This document shows positions 43,152 to 51,671 of a DNA stretch of 64,000 bases, in pieces. The notes below the pieces were generated by a model, which was not told the origin of the DNA, searched no databases, and saw only the letters and a program-made list of their open reading frames with translations. The position numbers and the translations under genes were made by a program. The stretch is from Pseudomonadota bacterium (GTDB lineage Bacteria; Pseudomonadota; Alphaproteobacteria; Rhizobiales; Hyphomicrobiaceae): positions 67,724 to 131,723 of the forward strand of contig JAFECE010000010.1 in assembly GCA_018242295.1 (NCBI GenBank). The letters are read 5' to 3'. Positions within the stretch are counted from its first letter, which is position 1, and each line of letters begins with the position of its first letter.

Positions 43152-43556
43152 GTGCGGATTCAAATTTCTCTTGAACCAAGTCTCCCAGCTGAAGAGTTCC
43201 GGGACATCCTAGTGGCGTCGACCCTAGCCGAAAGGCGTCCGGCAGATGACCTAGCGCGATTGGAAGCAATGCTGCGTAGTGCTGACGTGATTGTCACCGC
43301 GAGGGACAGTGGGAAGCTCATAGGCGTGTCCCGCGCAATAACTGACTTTGCGTACTGCTGCTATCTCTCAGATCTGGCCGTTGACGTTGCGTATCAGAAG
43401 CAGGGTATCGGGAAACGGCTAATCGAGGAAACACACAAAACGGCGGGAGAGCTAACGACGCTGATTCTTCTCGCAGCACCGGCTGCCGAAAACTATTACC
43501 CTCGGATCGGCATGAAGCATATGCCAAGCTGTTGGGCTATTCCCCGTCAGAAGTAA
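43152..43556 (+). CDS. GNAT-family N-acetyltransferase
   Basis: 134 aa, GTG 43152 (after GGGAA). A compact GNAT: the acetyl-CoA loop QKQGIGKRLIEETHK follows strand CYLSDLAVDVAY, and ENYYPRIGMKHMPSCW matches the GNAT C-terminal strand (xYxxxGF-like). Substrate unknown. Confidence 0.8.
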   Translation: MRIQISLEPSLPAEEFRDILVASTLAERRPADDLARLEAMLRSADVIVTARDSGKLIGVSRAITDFAYCCYLSDLAVDVAYQKQGIGKRLIEETHKTAGELTTLILLAAPAAENYYPRIGMKHMPSCWAIPRQK

Positions 43557-43746
43557 GAGGTTTGAAGTGACCTCTGGCTACAAGCTCCCGCCGAATGGCC
43601 ATCGGGAATTCGCGGGCCGAAGTGCATAGCGCGCCATGGGGCGCTGGTCTCTTCTGCGTTTTCGAACCTTACAATTCCGTATCTCTCGCGCCACGGTTGG
43701 ATCATCCTCCGCACTTAGCGTGCAGTCCAAAACGGGGCGACATGCA

Positions 43747-43872
43747 GTGCACTTTGCTTATTTGACTACGTTCCTCGCTATTCTTGCCAAAGTCGTTGCG
43801 GCTGTCATTGTAGGGTTCATCACTCTTTTCGGCCTTATCCCATGGCTCATCGGGAAAATTTTGAGGTGGTGA
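43747..43872 (+). CDS. possible 41-aa membrane peptide
   Basis: From GTG 43747: one long hydrophobic stretch (FLAILAKVVAAVIVGFITLFGLIPWLIG) ending in a basic KILRW. The frame can be extended back to 43636 but the upstream part is not gene-like. No strong ribosome site. Tentative. Confidence 0.3.
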   Translation: MHFAYLTTFLAILAKVVAAVIVGFITLFGLIPWLIGKILRW

Positions 43873-43951
43873 CCCGTACATTCCTCGGAGCGCCTCGCTC
43901 GTGCGCCTGTCCGAAGCTCGAATAGGCAGCTCATTTGGACGAACCCATTTC

Positions 43952-44110
43952 ATGAGGGTGTTCGGGATTATTTGTTTGCTCGCAGCAGCTTTGCTCAGCT
44001 GTGTTGCTGGAATTTATACCGCCACGAATGAGGCCATAGGCTTGGCTCTAGCGTTGGTCGCATGCTTTGCGCTTCTGGTCGGCGTGAAGGCGCTCGCTGA
44101 TAGGCGCTAG
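43952..44110 (+). CDS. small two-helix membrane protein, 52 aa
   Basis: ATG 43952. Two hydrophobic segments (IICLLAAALLSCVAGIYTA and IGLALALVACFALLVGV) with a short loop, ending in ALADRR. The upstream start at 43901 adds a poorly coding extension. Function unknown. Confidence 0.5.
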   Translation: MRVFGIICLLAAALLSCVAGIYTATNEAIGLALALVACFALLVGVKALADRR

Positions 44111-44137
44111 GTTCGATCCCTGCACGCCTTATCGCCT

Positions 44138-44359
44138 TCAAGACCTTCGGGTGCTCAGAAATCCTTCCGGTCCAATGCCGATGCATTGCTTATTGCTATC
44201 AATGATGCGGTAGCCTTGAGCGCCGAATTTCGTCGCCATCTTGGGCAGATGGGTATCGGCCTGATCCATAGCCTCTTCAGGCGTCGATCCAAGCGCTAGC
44301 TCCGTATAAATCGTTGGTGTCTGACCGGCCGGCGCCGAAAGATATTCGATGAGGTACAC
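44138..44359 (-). CDS. hypothetical cytoplasmic small protein
   Basis: 73 aa from GTG 44359, chosen because GGGAGAG lies seven bases upstream; further upstream in-frame starts have none. The protein is alpha/beta in feel: YLIEYLSAPAGQTPTIYTEL, then EEAMDQADTHLPKMATKFGAQGYRI, then an IDSNKQCIGIGPEGF end. No known family. It is convergent with the membrane gene before it. Confidence 0.45.
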   Translation of the reverse strand: MYLIEYLSAPAGQTPTIYTELALGSTPEEAMDQADTHLPKMATKFGAQGYRIIDSNKQCIGIGPEGFLSTRRS

Positions 44360-44535
44360 CGTTTCTCTCCCTTGTTTTTTCAAACATACCACGGAGATCA
44401 CCACCAGACACGCGCACAAATTTTTGGGAATTGGATCGCCGATCTCTCGCCACGACCACACATTCTCCACGAAGACGGAGTAGCGGGTGCTGCTGTAAAG
44501 CGTCTGCACAGGGCATTCGAGGGGACATCATCATC

Positions 44536-44823
44536 ATGGGACGCATTCTTCATGGCGCGCTCGCGGCTAGCGCCTTCCTGACTATCGCCGCGCCTGCCCA
44601 TGCCGGTGGTGGCGATTTCGCTGCCGGTGTTTTTGGCGGGCTCGCTGCGGGAGCCATCATCGGGTCCGCAGGACGGCCCTATTACGATCCCCCGCCGCCG
44701 CCAGCCTACTATTACGAAGGCCCGCGGTACGAGGGACCTTATTGCCATTGGGAACGCGGTCGCCGCTATTGGGACGATTACGAGGGCGTTTGGCGGTATC
44801 AGCGCGTCAGGGTCTGCGACTAG
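44536..44823 (+). CDS. small secreted Gly/Pro/Tyr-rich protein
   Basis: 95 aa from ATG 44536 with GAGGGGAC upstream. Signal peptide GALAASAFLTIAAPAHA, then a glycine-rich hydrophobic segment (GGLAAGAIIGS), then PPPPPAYYYEGPRYEGPYC and an aromatic C-terminus with W, R and Y. This composition is common in Rhizobiales cell-envelope proteins with unknown function. Followed by a good terminator. Confidence 0.65.
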   Translation: MGRILHGALAASAFLTIAAPAHAGGGDFAAGVFGGLAAGAIIGSAGRPYYDPPPPPAYYYEGPRYEGPYCHWERGRRYWDDYEGVWRYQRVRVCD

Positions 44824-44850
44824 TCCGTCGTACTCTAGAGCAGAAGAGGA

Positions 44851-44884
44851 AAAAGGCGTCAGACGCGGTAGAACGACGCCTTTT
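44851..44884. terminator. intrinsic terminator between convergent genes
   Basis: AAAAGGCGTC (44851-44860) pairs with GACGCCTTTT (44875-44884), with loop of 14 bases, giving A-tract/T-tract on both sides, so it would work in both directions. It separates the secreted gene from the minus-strand gene at 44919. Confidence 0.75.
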
Positions 44885-44918
44885 CGCAGACGAACTGATT
44901 AGCCCGCTGGCTCGCATA

Positions 44919-45119
44919 TCACGTCAGACGTTTCGCGATACCGTTCGCCGTAGTGGGATTGATCAGCGCTCGCGCCACTTCCTCATCCAATCCGTCGTAA
45001 TCGAATACCGGGTTCATCGAGACGGTTTCTTCCACGATGTGCTTTCGAATTTCGAGCAACATCGTGGTTGTCGCTTCGTCTTGGTGAGCTTCTCCAACTC
45101 GCTTGCGTTCTGGTGACAT
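44919..45119 (-). CDS. hypothetical 66-aa protein
   Basis: ATG 45119 follows a GAGAGGAAG site. The product is charged: MSPERKRVGEAHQDEA, then a helical LLEIRKHIVEE and a stretch DYDGLDEEVARALINPTTANG. No family recognised. It is divergent from the DUF992-like gene at 45291. Confidence 0.5.
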   Translation of the reverse strand: MSPERKRVGEAHQDEATTTMLLEIRKHIVEETVSMNPVFDYDGLDEEVARALINPTTANGIAKRLT

Positions 45120-45290
45120 CTTCCTCTCCCACTCTCTTCCGTGTTCGCGAAAACGGCAAACGCCCGAGCGTGAGCCCCGTTGACGGATGGGTGGGAACAA
45201 AAAGAGAACGAAAATTTTGTGGCAGACCGCATTATTCGGAACAACGGCTCGACAGGACCGTTGACCCAACATCGCAAAAGGAGAGGGCGA

Positions 45291-45740
45291 ATGAAAACCG
45301 CGATGTTGGCGTTGTTGCTTTCACTTGGCTCGACCGCATGCTTGGCAGCGGCTGCCTCGAAAAGCGAACATGTCGGCGATTTGATTTGCGCCGTTGGCGA
45401 CCAAACCCCAAAAGCCGGCATGATCTGCGTCTTCCGGAACAAGAACACGGGGCTGGAAGAAACGTATCAAGGCAGTCTTGCCAATGCCGGCGTCGCGAAG
45501 TCCGTAACTCCCAAACGCACTATGCTTTGGTCCGTAAATGCGAAGCCTACGGTCGAACTCAAACCGGGCGTCCTTGCGCAGCGTTATGAGGCGCCTGAGA
45601 GCGAGCAGAAGACAGCAAAGTCTGTTGAAGGAGAAGTGAAGCCGGGCGTGTCTCTGAATTTGATCACGGATAAGAACGACGATCTGTCGGCTCTAGCGAC
45701 GCTTACCTTGGAACTGAAACTTCTTTCCGCGCCGACCTGA
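45291..45740 (+). CDS. DUF992-like secreted protein
   Basis: 149 aa; GGAGAGGGCG before ATG 45291. Signal peptide LALLLSLGSTACLAAAA, then the DUF992 pattern: HVGDLICAVGDQ, ICVFRNKNTGLEETYQGSLANAG and MLWSVNAK, ending with a beta-rich C-terminus (LATLTLELKLL). DUF992 proteins are abundant in Hyphomicrobiales, of unknown function. Confidence 0.75.
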   Translation: MKTAMLALLLSLGSTACLAAAASKSEHVGDLICAVGDQTPKAGMICVFRNKNTGLEETYQGSLANAGVAKSVTPKRTMLWSVNAKPTVELKPGVLAQRYEAPESEQKTAKSVEGEVKPGVSLNLITDKNDDLSALATLTLELKLLSAPT

Positions 45741-45835
45741 GAGGTTGCCATTTATCGATGCTCGCCGTCGTAATGGGTTACGTTCGTAATCATTGTATGG
45801 CGGCCGCCCCGCAAACGGTCGAATAAGCGGATGAG

Positions 45836-46123
45836 GTGTTGCAACGTCTCCAGGTGCTCGGCGAGCGGAAGATCCTTGGAGACAAGGCGGAGGGCGCTGC
45901 CCTCTTTGGGATGCGTCAGCAGGCGGGACATCGTCTCGACGCCCTCCTTGATGAATGGCGCGCGGCGCGAGCACCGGGCGTGATCGTGGGACGGCCTTCA
46001 AAGTTGAGCGAGGCTGAAATCGAAGCGATTATCTCTGAGGCGCGCTCTCATTCATTCTTTGATCTTGCCCATCGGCACGAGGTATCGGCTGCCACGGTTG
46101 GGCGGGCGATCTCTGGCCGCTGA
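45836..46123 (+). CDS. possible resolvase-type HTH fragment
   Basis: 95 aa from GTG 45836. The C-terminal half (GRPSKLSEAEIEAIISEA, then FDLAHRHEVSAATVGRAI) is similar to the C-terminal HTH of serine recombinases, while the N-terminal half has no clear catalytic motif. It may be a degraded transposon or resolvase gene, or a small regulator. Low confidence. Confidence 0.35.
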   Translation: MLQRLQVLGERKILGDKAEGAALFGMRQQAGHRLDALLDEWRAARAPGVIVGRPSKLSEAEIEAIISEARSHSFFDLAHRHEVSAATVGRAISGR

Positions 46124-46638
46124 AAAGCGTATGCGTGAACCAAAGCGAAAATGTTGTCGTGACCAATGTCTGTTTCAGGGCGAACAGCCGACGTCAGCGT
46201 CTGTAACGCTTTGGGTCAGAAGGAGACATTGGACTATACCCGATCGAACTCATCAAAGAGATCCGTGGTTCAGAGACAAACGAACCCCAATGGAAGCCTG
46301 CGCGGTGCACCGAGCGCTTTGACGAGACTGTTTCTCTTGAGACCGAGAAGCGCTGACCTTTGCCAAGCGAGAGTTTGTGGCGCTTCAGGACGGGGCCCAT
46401 CGCATCCTGCCAATCAAGAACTACACCGTCGCGCAGCACAGCTCGGCCTGCCCTAGACAGTAAAGCCTTCGCGCTGAAGCCAATTCGGCAAGGCATCACA
46501 TGCGCTGCAACCCGGTAGATTTTGGAAATCCGTAGTTTTACGGAGGGTCTCGTACAGAGGCTTAGGGTCGGTCAGTTGTCAAACAATGGCTGCAACAACG
46601 GAAGGGGTTTGGGCAAATTCAGCAATAGGGGGTAACAA
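46124..46638. other. long gene-poor stretch
   Basis: About 515 bases. Several short stop-bounded frames exist (for example, a 45-codon plus-strand frame around 46215-46360 with GLYPIELIKEIRGSETNEP), but none has a start codon and none resembles a family I know. It may be decayed DNA. The porin promoter must lie near its right end. Confidence 0.35.
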
Positions 46639-48165
46639 GTGAGGCTTTCAGTCATTGTTAGTGCAATAGCGTTTGGTGGTTTGGCGGCTTCAGCAAATGC
46701 CGCTGACCTCGGAGGGGCAGATGCGTACGGGGCGTATAATTCACCCGGTTCTCCCGCCCCTCTCATTGCCAACTTCTTTGATGGGGCAGCGCCTGGCTCC
46801 ATGACGGTCGCAGGTATAACCGTCTATGGCGCGGTCGATTACAGCGCCGTTTACAATTCACACGGCGCCACTCCAACTGGCACTCTCTATCAGGGCTCGC
46901 TCTACCAAATCTCGAAGATCAGCGGGGGGCCGCAATTCAACGCTACCAATAATGCCATGAGCCAGTCGTTCGTTGGCGTGAAGGCGAATGAAAAGCTTTC
47001 TGACCTTTTCGGTATCGACTCTCTGACTGGCTGGTCGTTCATCTCTGATGCTCAAATCGGCTTCGATCCGGCTTGGGGAGATATTGCCGACGTCTGCAGA
47101 ACACTACGTATGAACAACGGCCTCGGCGCTTTTCCTCTTGAGCAGACCGCAAATCTCGATGGCAGCCGTTGCGGCCAGATCTTCAATGGACCGCTTTACG
47201 GCGGTATCAAAAACAATGACCTCGGCCAGCTGACGTATGGCCGTCACAACTCCCTTTTGAACGACGCTCTCGGTGCTTATGACCCGGAGGCCGGTTCGTA
47301 TGCATTCTCGCTGTTCGCTTTCTCGGGAACCGTTGGCGGCGGCGGCGGCGCCACCGAGGATGCGCGCTGGAACAACTCAATTCGCTATGCAAATACCATC
47401 GGAATGTTCCGGGTAGCCGGCATGTATCGGTTCGAAGGCATGGAACAGGGCGGCGACGCTTATTCGGGAAATATCGGTGTCGATCTTCCCGGTGCGCTCA
47501 AGGGTCTGTCTATCGATGGGGTTTATGGCCACTTCAATAGTGCCATCGCAGCCAGTAATCTGTCGGCCGGCGACTGTGCAGCTCTTGCGACCAGTATTGC
47601 GGCCTGCCAGCGTCTCGATATCTTGAGCGCCACTGTGTCGGATAACGACGTCTGGTCGATCATGGCCAAGTACAATTTCGGCCATTTCGGCTTCGACAAC
47701 GTCACCGCCATGGGTGGTTATGAGCACATCAATTTCTCCAATCCTAATAGCGAGCTCAACAGCCTGACCACCATCGGGGGCTATCAGTTGTTTGCCGGCG
47801 ACGTGAACTACAACAAGTATCTTACCGACAAGCAGCTCGATCTATTTTGGTTCGGCGGCAAGTGGGCGATCTCGCCGAAGCTGACAGCTGCGGCCGCCTG
47901 GTATCATTACGATCAGAACACGTTCGTTACGAATTCCGGAACGAGCACCACTGCCTCGAACTGCAACGGTAAGTCGGGGACGGCTGCAAGCGGGAGCTGC
48001 GCCGGGTCGTTCGATTGGGTCAGCGCCTCGCTGGACTATCAATGGACAAAACGTCTCGACGTTTATGCCGGCGTCTCGTACTCGCAGGCCGACGACGGTC
48101 TGGCCAGCGGCTTCACTTACACCAACACTTGGAACCCTGCCTTTGGTGCTCGCTTTCGGTTCTAA
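46639..48165 (+). CDS. large outer-membrane porin (Gram-negative porin family)
   Basis: 508 aa, GTG 46639 with a GGGGG site upstream. Signal peptide (AFGGLAASANAADL). Porin features: GITVYGAVDYSAVYN, SQSFVGVKANEKLS, QLTYGRHNSLLNDALGAYD, and antiparallel strands throughout, ending at the C-terminal Phe (GARFRF), as expected for BAM-dependent insertion. Three Cys lie in outer loops (CNGKSGTAASGSC, NLSAGDC), possibly as disulfides. It probably controls small solute uptake. Its terminator is at 48268-48300. Confidence 0.88.
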   Translation: MRLSVIVSAIAFGGLAASANAADLGGADAYGAYNSPGSPAPLIANFFDGAAPGSMTVAGITVYGAVDYSAVYNSHGATPTGTLYQGSLYQISKISGGPQFNATNNAMSQSFVGVKANEKLSDLFGIDSLTGWSFISDAQIGFDPAWGDIADVCRTLRMNNGLGAFPLEQTANLDGSRCGQIFNGPLYGGIKNNDLGQLTYGRHNSLLNDALGAYDPEAGSYAFSLFAFSGTVGGGGGATEDARWNNSIRYANTIGMFRVAGMYRFEGMEQGGDAYSGNIGVDLPGALKGLSIDGVYGHFNSAIAASNLSAGDCAALATSIAACQRLDILSATVSDNDVWSIMAKYNFGHFGFDNVTAMGGYEHINFSNPNSELNSLTTIGGYQLFAGDVNYNKYLTDKQLDLFWFGGKWAISPKLTAAAAWYHYDQNTFVTNSGTSTTASNCNGKSGTAASGSCAGSFDWVSASLDYQWTKRLDVYAGVSYSQADDGLASGFTYTNTWNPAFGARFRF

Positions 48166-48267
48166 CGACGCACTCTGAAGCGGCAAGGGCGGCACGCTTT
48201 CTGGACGTCTAGCCAAACCGCAGTTTCACGCACTGCAAGAGTATCTCTCTCTTTCATATCCACACTC

Positions 48268-48300
48268 CAGGCGCGGCTCCGGCCGCGCCTGTCTTTTTTT
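48268..48300 (+). terminator. intrinsic terminator of the porin gene
   Basis: CAGGCGCGG (48268-48276) and CCGCGCCTG (48283-48291) form a perfect 9-bp stem with a six-base loop, followed by TCTTTTTTT. About 100 bases after the porin stop. A textbook Rho-independent terminator. The rest of 48166-48540 holds no gene. Confidence 0.9.
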
Positions 48301-48540
48301 AATGGCTCGCGGCGGAGAAATCGAATTGCAATCTCATCCCTCGGAAGATTGCCACGGTATTCTTGCGGATGTGACTGCGCTTGCGTCATTCGGCGTACGG
48401 AACCGAGCGGAATAACGCTCTGCAATCGGACCAACTAAATTTGGTGGCGATGCCAATCCAATTACGGGGACGCGCCCCGTATCCCCGTCGTTGGCTCCAC
48501 GAGCATCAAACCGATCAACTTCAGGACAGGGACCATTGCG

Positions 48541-48825
48541 ATGCTTAAGCTTCCCGTCGTCGCCTCCATTTCACTTCTCGCGCTAGGATTCGCAACCGCA
48601 GCAAGTGCTCACGCGCGATGTGATGGAGACTTCCAGCTGATCAACGGAAGCTGGGTTGCCACACGGTATTGCCAACGAATGTCGGCAGAGCGCATCGCTC
48701 ACGCTGAGCATGCGCATATTACTCACAATACTGTTCGGCGGAGCGATGAGACGCCTGAGGAGTTTTGCCGCTGGCATAATGGCGAAATCGAGACTGATAC
48801 CTACTGCTCCAGCTACAACGACTGA
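48541..48825 (+). CDS. secreted four-Cys protein, first of two tandem paralogues
   Basis: 94 aa, ATG 48541. Signal peptide (SISLLALGFATAASAHA). The mature part shares a pattern with its neighbour: CDGDF....GSWVAT..CQR ... ETPEEFC ... TYCSSYND, with four conserved Cys that could form two disulfides. Function unknown. The next gene begins 11 bases after its stop. Confidence 0.65.
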   Translation: MLKLPVVASISLLALGFATAASAHARCDGDFQLINGSWVATRYCQRMSAERIAHAEHAHITHNTVRRSDETPEEFCRWHNGEIETDTYCSSYND

Positions 48826-48836
48826 TCCGGAAAACG

Positions 48837-49133
48837 ATGCGGAGATCAATATGCATGCTGAGTGCGGGCGCGATAGCGCTCGCCCTTTCCGCCTCTGCCG
48901 CCATGACGTCAGCCCAAGCAAGATCACTCTGCGATGGAGATTTCGAGCGGACGGCGGGCGGCTGGGTCGCGACCCCACGCTGCCAGAAGCATGAGGCTGC
49001 TATGGTGGCGGGAGAAATGCATCAACGCCTGACCGACGGAACTGCATCGCCCAGTGACGTGACTCCGGATGAATTCTGCCGTGGCAATAGCGATATCAGG
49101 GTTTCAACCTTCTGCGCAGCTTACAAAGACTAG
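48837..49133 (+). CDS. secreted four-Cys protein, second of two tandem paralogues
   Basis: 98 aa from ATG 48837 (ATG 48855 is possible). Signal peptide (GAIALALSASAAMTSAQA), then CDGDFERTAGGWVATPRCQK ... VTPDEFC ... FCAAYKD, matching the preceding gene Cys for Cys. Clearly a tandem duplication. Its TAG overlaps the TAG of the convergent response regulator in CTAG. Confidence 0.65.
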   Translation: MRRSICMLSAGAIALALSASAAMTSAQARSLCDGDFERTAGGWVATPRCQKHEAAMVAGEMHQRLTDGTASPSDVTPDEFCRGNSDIRVSTFCAAYKD

Positions 49134-49798
49134 AAGCGCTCGGTGCCGCCTTGAGGGTGACTCCGGTTCGCTTTGAGCGAGCCGACCATCTCCTCCAGGC
49201 GCACTGCAATTCTTACGAGATCTGCGATATTGCGAGCTCCCGTCCTTTCCATTACCCACGCCCGATACGTTTCAACGGTACGCGGACTGATTTTTAGGGC
49301 GAGCGCTATTTCCTTGTTCGAGTGTCCTTTGACGGCCAAATCCATTACTTGCCGCTGTCGATCCGAAAGCTCGTTGATGCGTGCCGCGAGACGCATCGTC
49401 TCCTGATCCTGACTGCGCTGATTTTCGGCTTCTCCGATTGCCGAAGAAATGCTCTCGATCAAACGATCGGGAGAGAAAGGTTTTTCGATGAAATCGTGGG
49501 CGCCGGCCTTGAGGGCGGAAACAGCCATGGCCACGTCGCCATGGCCCGTAATCAGGACAAGGGGGACCATCGGCCATTTCTTAGCGAGCTCTTTCTGAAG
49601 CTCCAAACCCGTCATGCCCGGCATACGGATGTCGCAAACGACGCACGACGGGAGCTGTTCGCCTTGTAATGCAGAAAGAAACTTCTCGGCAGAGGAAAAT
49701 GCGTAGACGCCAAATCCGCGATTGCTGAGCATCAGGGACAAAGAATCTCGAACCGGCTCGTCGTCATCTATGATTGCGATTGCAGAGGCTAACGTCAC
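49130..49798 (-). CDS. FixJ-family response regulator
   Basis: 222 aa. GTG 49798 is chosen since it overlaps the kinase TGA (GTGA) and GGAGGAC lies nine bases upstream; ATG 49813 would use that site as coding sequence. Receiver: IAIIDDDEPVRDSL, D56 in CDIRMPGMTG, ITGHGDVAMAV and KPF. A LuxR-type HTH (LSDRQRQVMDLAVKGHSNKEIALAL) with FixJ-like receiver ends follows. Partner of the upstream MASE1 kinase. Confidence 0.9.
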   Translation of the reverse strand: MTLASAIAIIDDDEPVRDSLSLMLSNRGFGVYAFSSAEKFLSALQGEQLPSCVVCDIRMPGMTGLELQKELAKKWPMVPLVLITGHGDVAMAVSALKAGAHDFIEKPFSPDRLIESISSAIGEAENQRSQDQETMRLAARINELSDRQRQVMDLAVKGHSNKEIALALKISPRTVETYRAWVMERTGARNIADLVRIAVRLEEMVGSLKANRSHPQGGTERF

Positions 49799-51435
49799 TG
49801 CACTGTCCTCCATGGAAATGAATTCAACCGAATGCGAACGAGGGCACCTTTGCCGTCGTTTTCCAGAAAAAGCTCGCCCCCGTGTCCTTCGACGATTGTT
49901 CGGCTGAGCGAGAGGCCCACCCCCAAACCGTCCTTTTTGCTCGAAGAGCGGATGCCGGCTTTTCGAAGATCAAAGCCCGTTGGAAATCCAGGCCCGTTGT
50001 CCTTAATTCGAATTTCGATGCGGTTGCCGTCGATATTGCTGGCGCTGACGTTGATCAATCTCTCTTTCGATGGATCGTTGTCGCTCATCGCATCGACCGC
50101 GTTCGATATGATATTCATCAGGACCTGCTCAATCTGGAGGCGGTCAACTGCGGCATTGCGAATGTCACGGGGAATTGCGACCTTTACGGATGCACCCGTG
50201 CGTTGAAGATTGGGCTCCAAAAGATCAAGCGCTTCCCGTATGAGCAGATGCGGATTTTGCTCGGCGATCTGCCTGCGGCCGAGTCTGATAAAATCGCGAA
50301 GATTTCGAACCACAGCTGCCGTGCGGTCGACTTGGCTTGCCATCTTTGATGCGGCTTCTATCGCGATCGCGCGGTCGCCTTCGCCTTTAGTCAAGTATTC
50401 CTGAACGAGACGCGTGTAGTTCGAAATAGCGGTCAATGGCTGATTGATCTCGTGGGCGATGGCAGTTGTGACTTCGCTTGCGCTTCCGAGCCGGAAAATT
50501 TGGGAGACCGAATCCTGATTAAGCCGCAACTCCTGTTCAAAGCGGCGGCGGTCCGTCACGAGGCCGCCGATGGCGAGACCTGTGAATGCAAGAACGAGCA
50601 TCAAGGACTGATAGGTCGTTACGCCTGCGAGCTGCGGGCCTGAAATGAGCAGCGCGATGATGAGGCCCACCTCAGTTGCAAGAAGACCGTAAGTCGCGCC
50701 CTTCAGGCCATGTCTGAGCGCGACCCAGATGATCGGAAAGAACACCACATTGAAAAGGCGGAAGTGGGGAAGGCTGGAAAATCCGAAAGCCAAACCGAGG
50801 GCCGCCAAAATCGCGAGACCCTGTATGCCCGCTTCCAGGGTCGGCTTTGGAATGCCGCCCGTATTAGCGAGGATCAGAAGAAACGGCGTGATGATCGAAA
50901 TGCCAATCAGGTCGCCAATCGCGTACCTGAAAATATTGTAAGGAATTTCGGCGGTGGTTAAAATGCCTGAAACAGAAAGGAGCATTACGGAGGCGGATGC
51001 GACGAGAACCGCGCTTACGATGGCGATTGCCTCAAGCGCGAGAATGTCACGTAGCGATGCAAGCTTGATGTCGAATTGCCGCCGCGACTGCTGGATCCAG
51101 TTGAGCGCCGCGGCATATCCACCGCCGACGATGATGGGCGACAGCAACTGGACGAGAGGCGGCAGTTCGCTGTGCAGAATAAGATTCGACGCGGCGGCTG
51201 CGAGCAGGAGATAAGGCCAGAATTGGCGTCCAAATACAAGGAAAACTGCGAAAGTCAGCCCTGTTTCGGGACTCCACGGCACGATGCCGAACGATGGTGT
51301 GGAAGAAACGATGCTCAACCAGTCAAGCACGACGTAGGTGACAATGTAGACGGGGCCGATCAGCCATATCGGGATAGCTTGCATACGGGCCATACGATTC
51401 GCATGCATTCTTTCGGTTACGATCACTTGCGACAT
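49795..51435 (-). CDS. MASE1-type membrane sensor histidine kinase
   Basis: 546 aa from ATG 51435 (AGGAAAAG upstream). Residues 20-290 form the MASE1-like integral sensor with about eight to ten helices and the WSPETGLTFAVFL motif, then short linker and HisKA with H328 (AIAHEINQPLTAI), and an HATPase: N-box IISNAVDAM, DNGPGF, GLGVGLSLSRTI. No PAS domain. Transcription is divergent from an RND efflux operon, separated by about 235 bases, so the pair plausibly controls it. Confidence 0.9.
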   Translation of the reverse strand: MSQVIVTERMHANRMARMQAIPIWLIGPVYIVTYVVLDWLSIVSSTPSFGIVPWSPETGLTFAVFLVFGRQFWPYLLLAAAASNLILHSELPPLVQLLSPIIVGGGYAAALNWIQQSRRQFDIKLASLRDILALEAIAIVSAVLVASASVMLLSVSGILTTAEIPYNIFRYAIGDLIGISIITPFLLILANTGGIPKPTLEAGIQGLAILAALGLAFGFSSLPHFRLFNVVFFPIIWVALRHGLKGATYGLLATEVGLIIALLISGPQLAGVTTYQSLMLVLAFTGLAIGGLVTDRRRFEQELRLNQDSVSQIFRLGSASEVTTAIAHEINQPLTAISNYTRLVQEYLTKGEGDRAIAIEAASKMASQVDRTAAVVRNLRDFIRLGRRQIAEQNPHLLIREALDLLEPNLQRTGASVKVAIPRDIRNAAVDRLQIEQVLMNIISNAVDAMSDNDPSKERLINVSASNIDGNRIEIRIKDNGPGFPTGFDLRKAGIRSSSKKDGLGVGLSLSRTIVEGHGGELFLENDGKGALVRIRLNSFPWRTVQ

Positions 51436-51671
51436 CGTACTTTTCCTACAGTGCCTAACTGGCCGCCACTCCGTATGTGACCGGAGGCTTAGCCACGGAT
51501 GGTGTACCACGCAAGCGTACGGCCGGAATTTTCCTGAACGATGATGCCTTGGATATATGCGGATATCGCTGCGCATTGTGCGCTGCGCGAGGCAATACGA
51601 CTGTAATCAAAAGGCACCGGCGCGATTAACGCGTTAAGCGGCTCTTGCGATTGCCGGAGAATATTGAACGG

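Noticed and set aside
44100-44135. GGTTCGATCCC, similar to a tRNA T-arm
   Set aside because: No matching acceptor, D or anticodon arms could be drawn around it, and it sits just after the stop of a small membrane gene. Probably chance; at most an ancient attachment-site relic.
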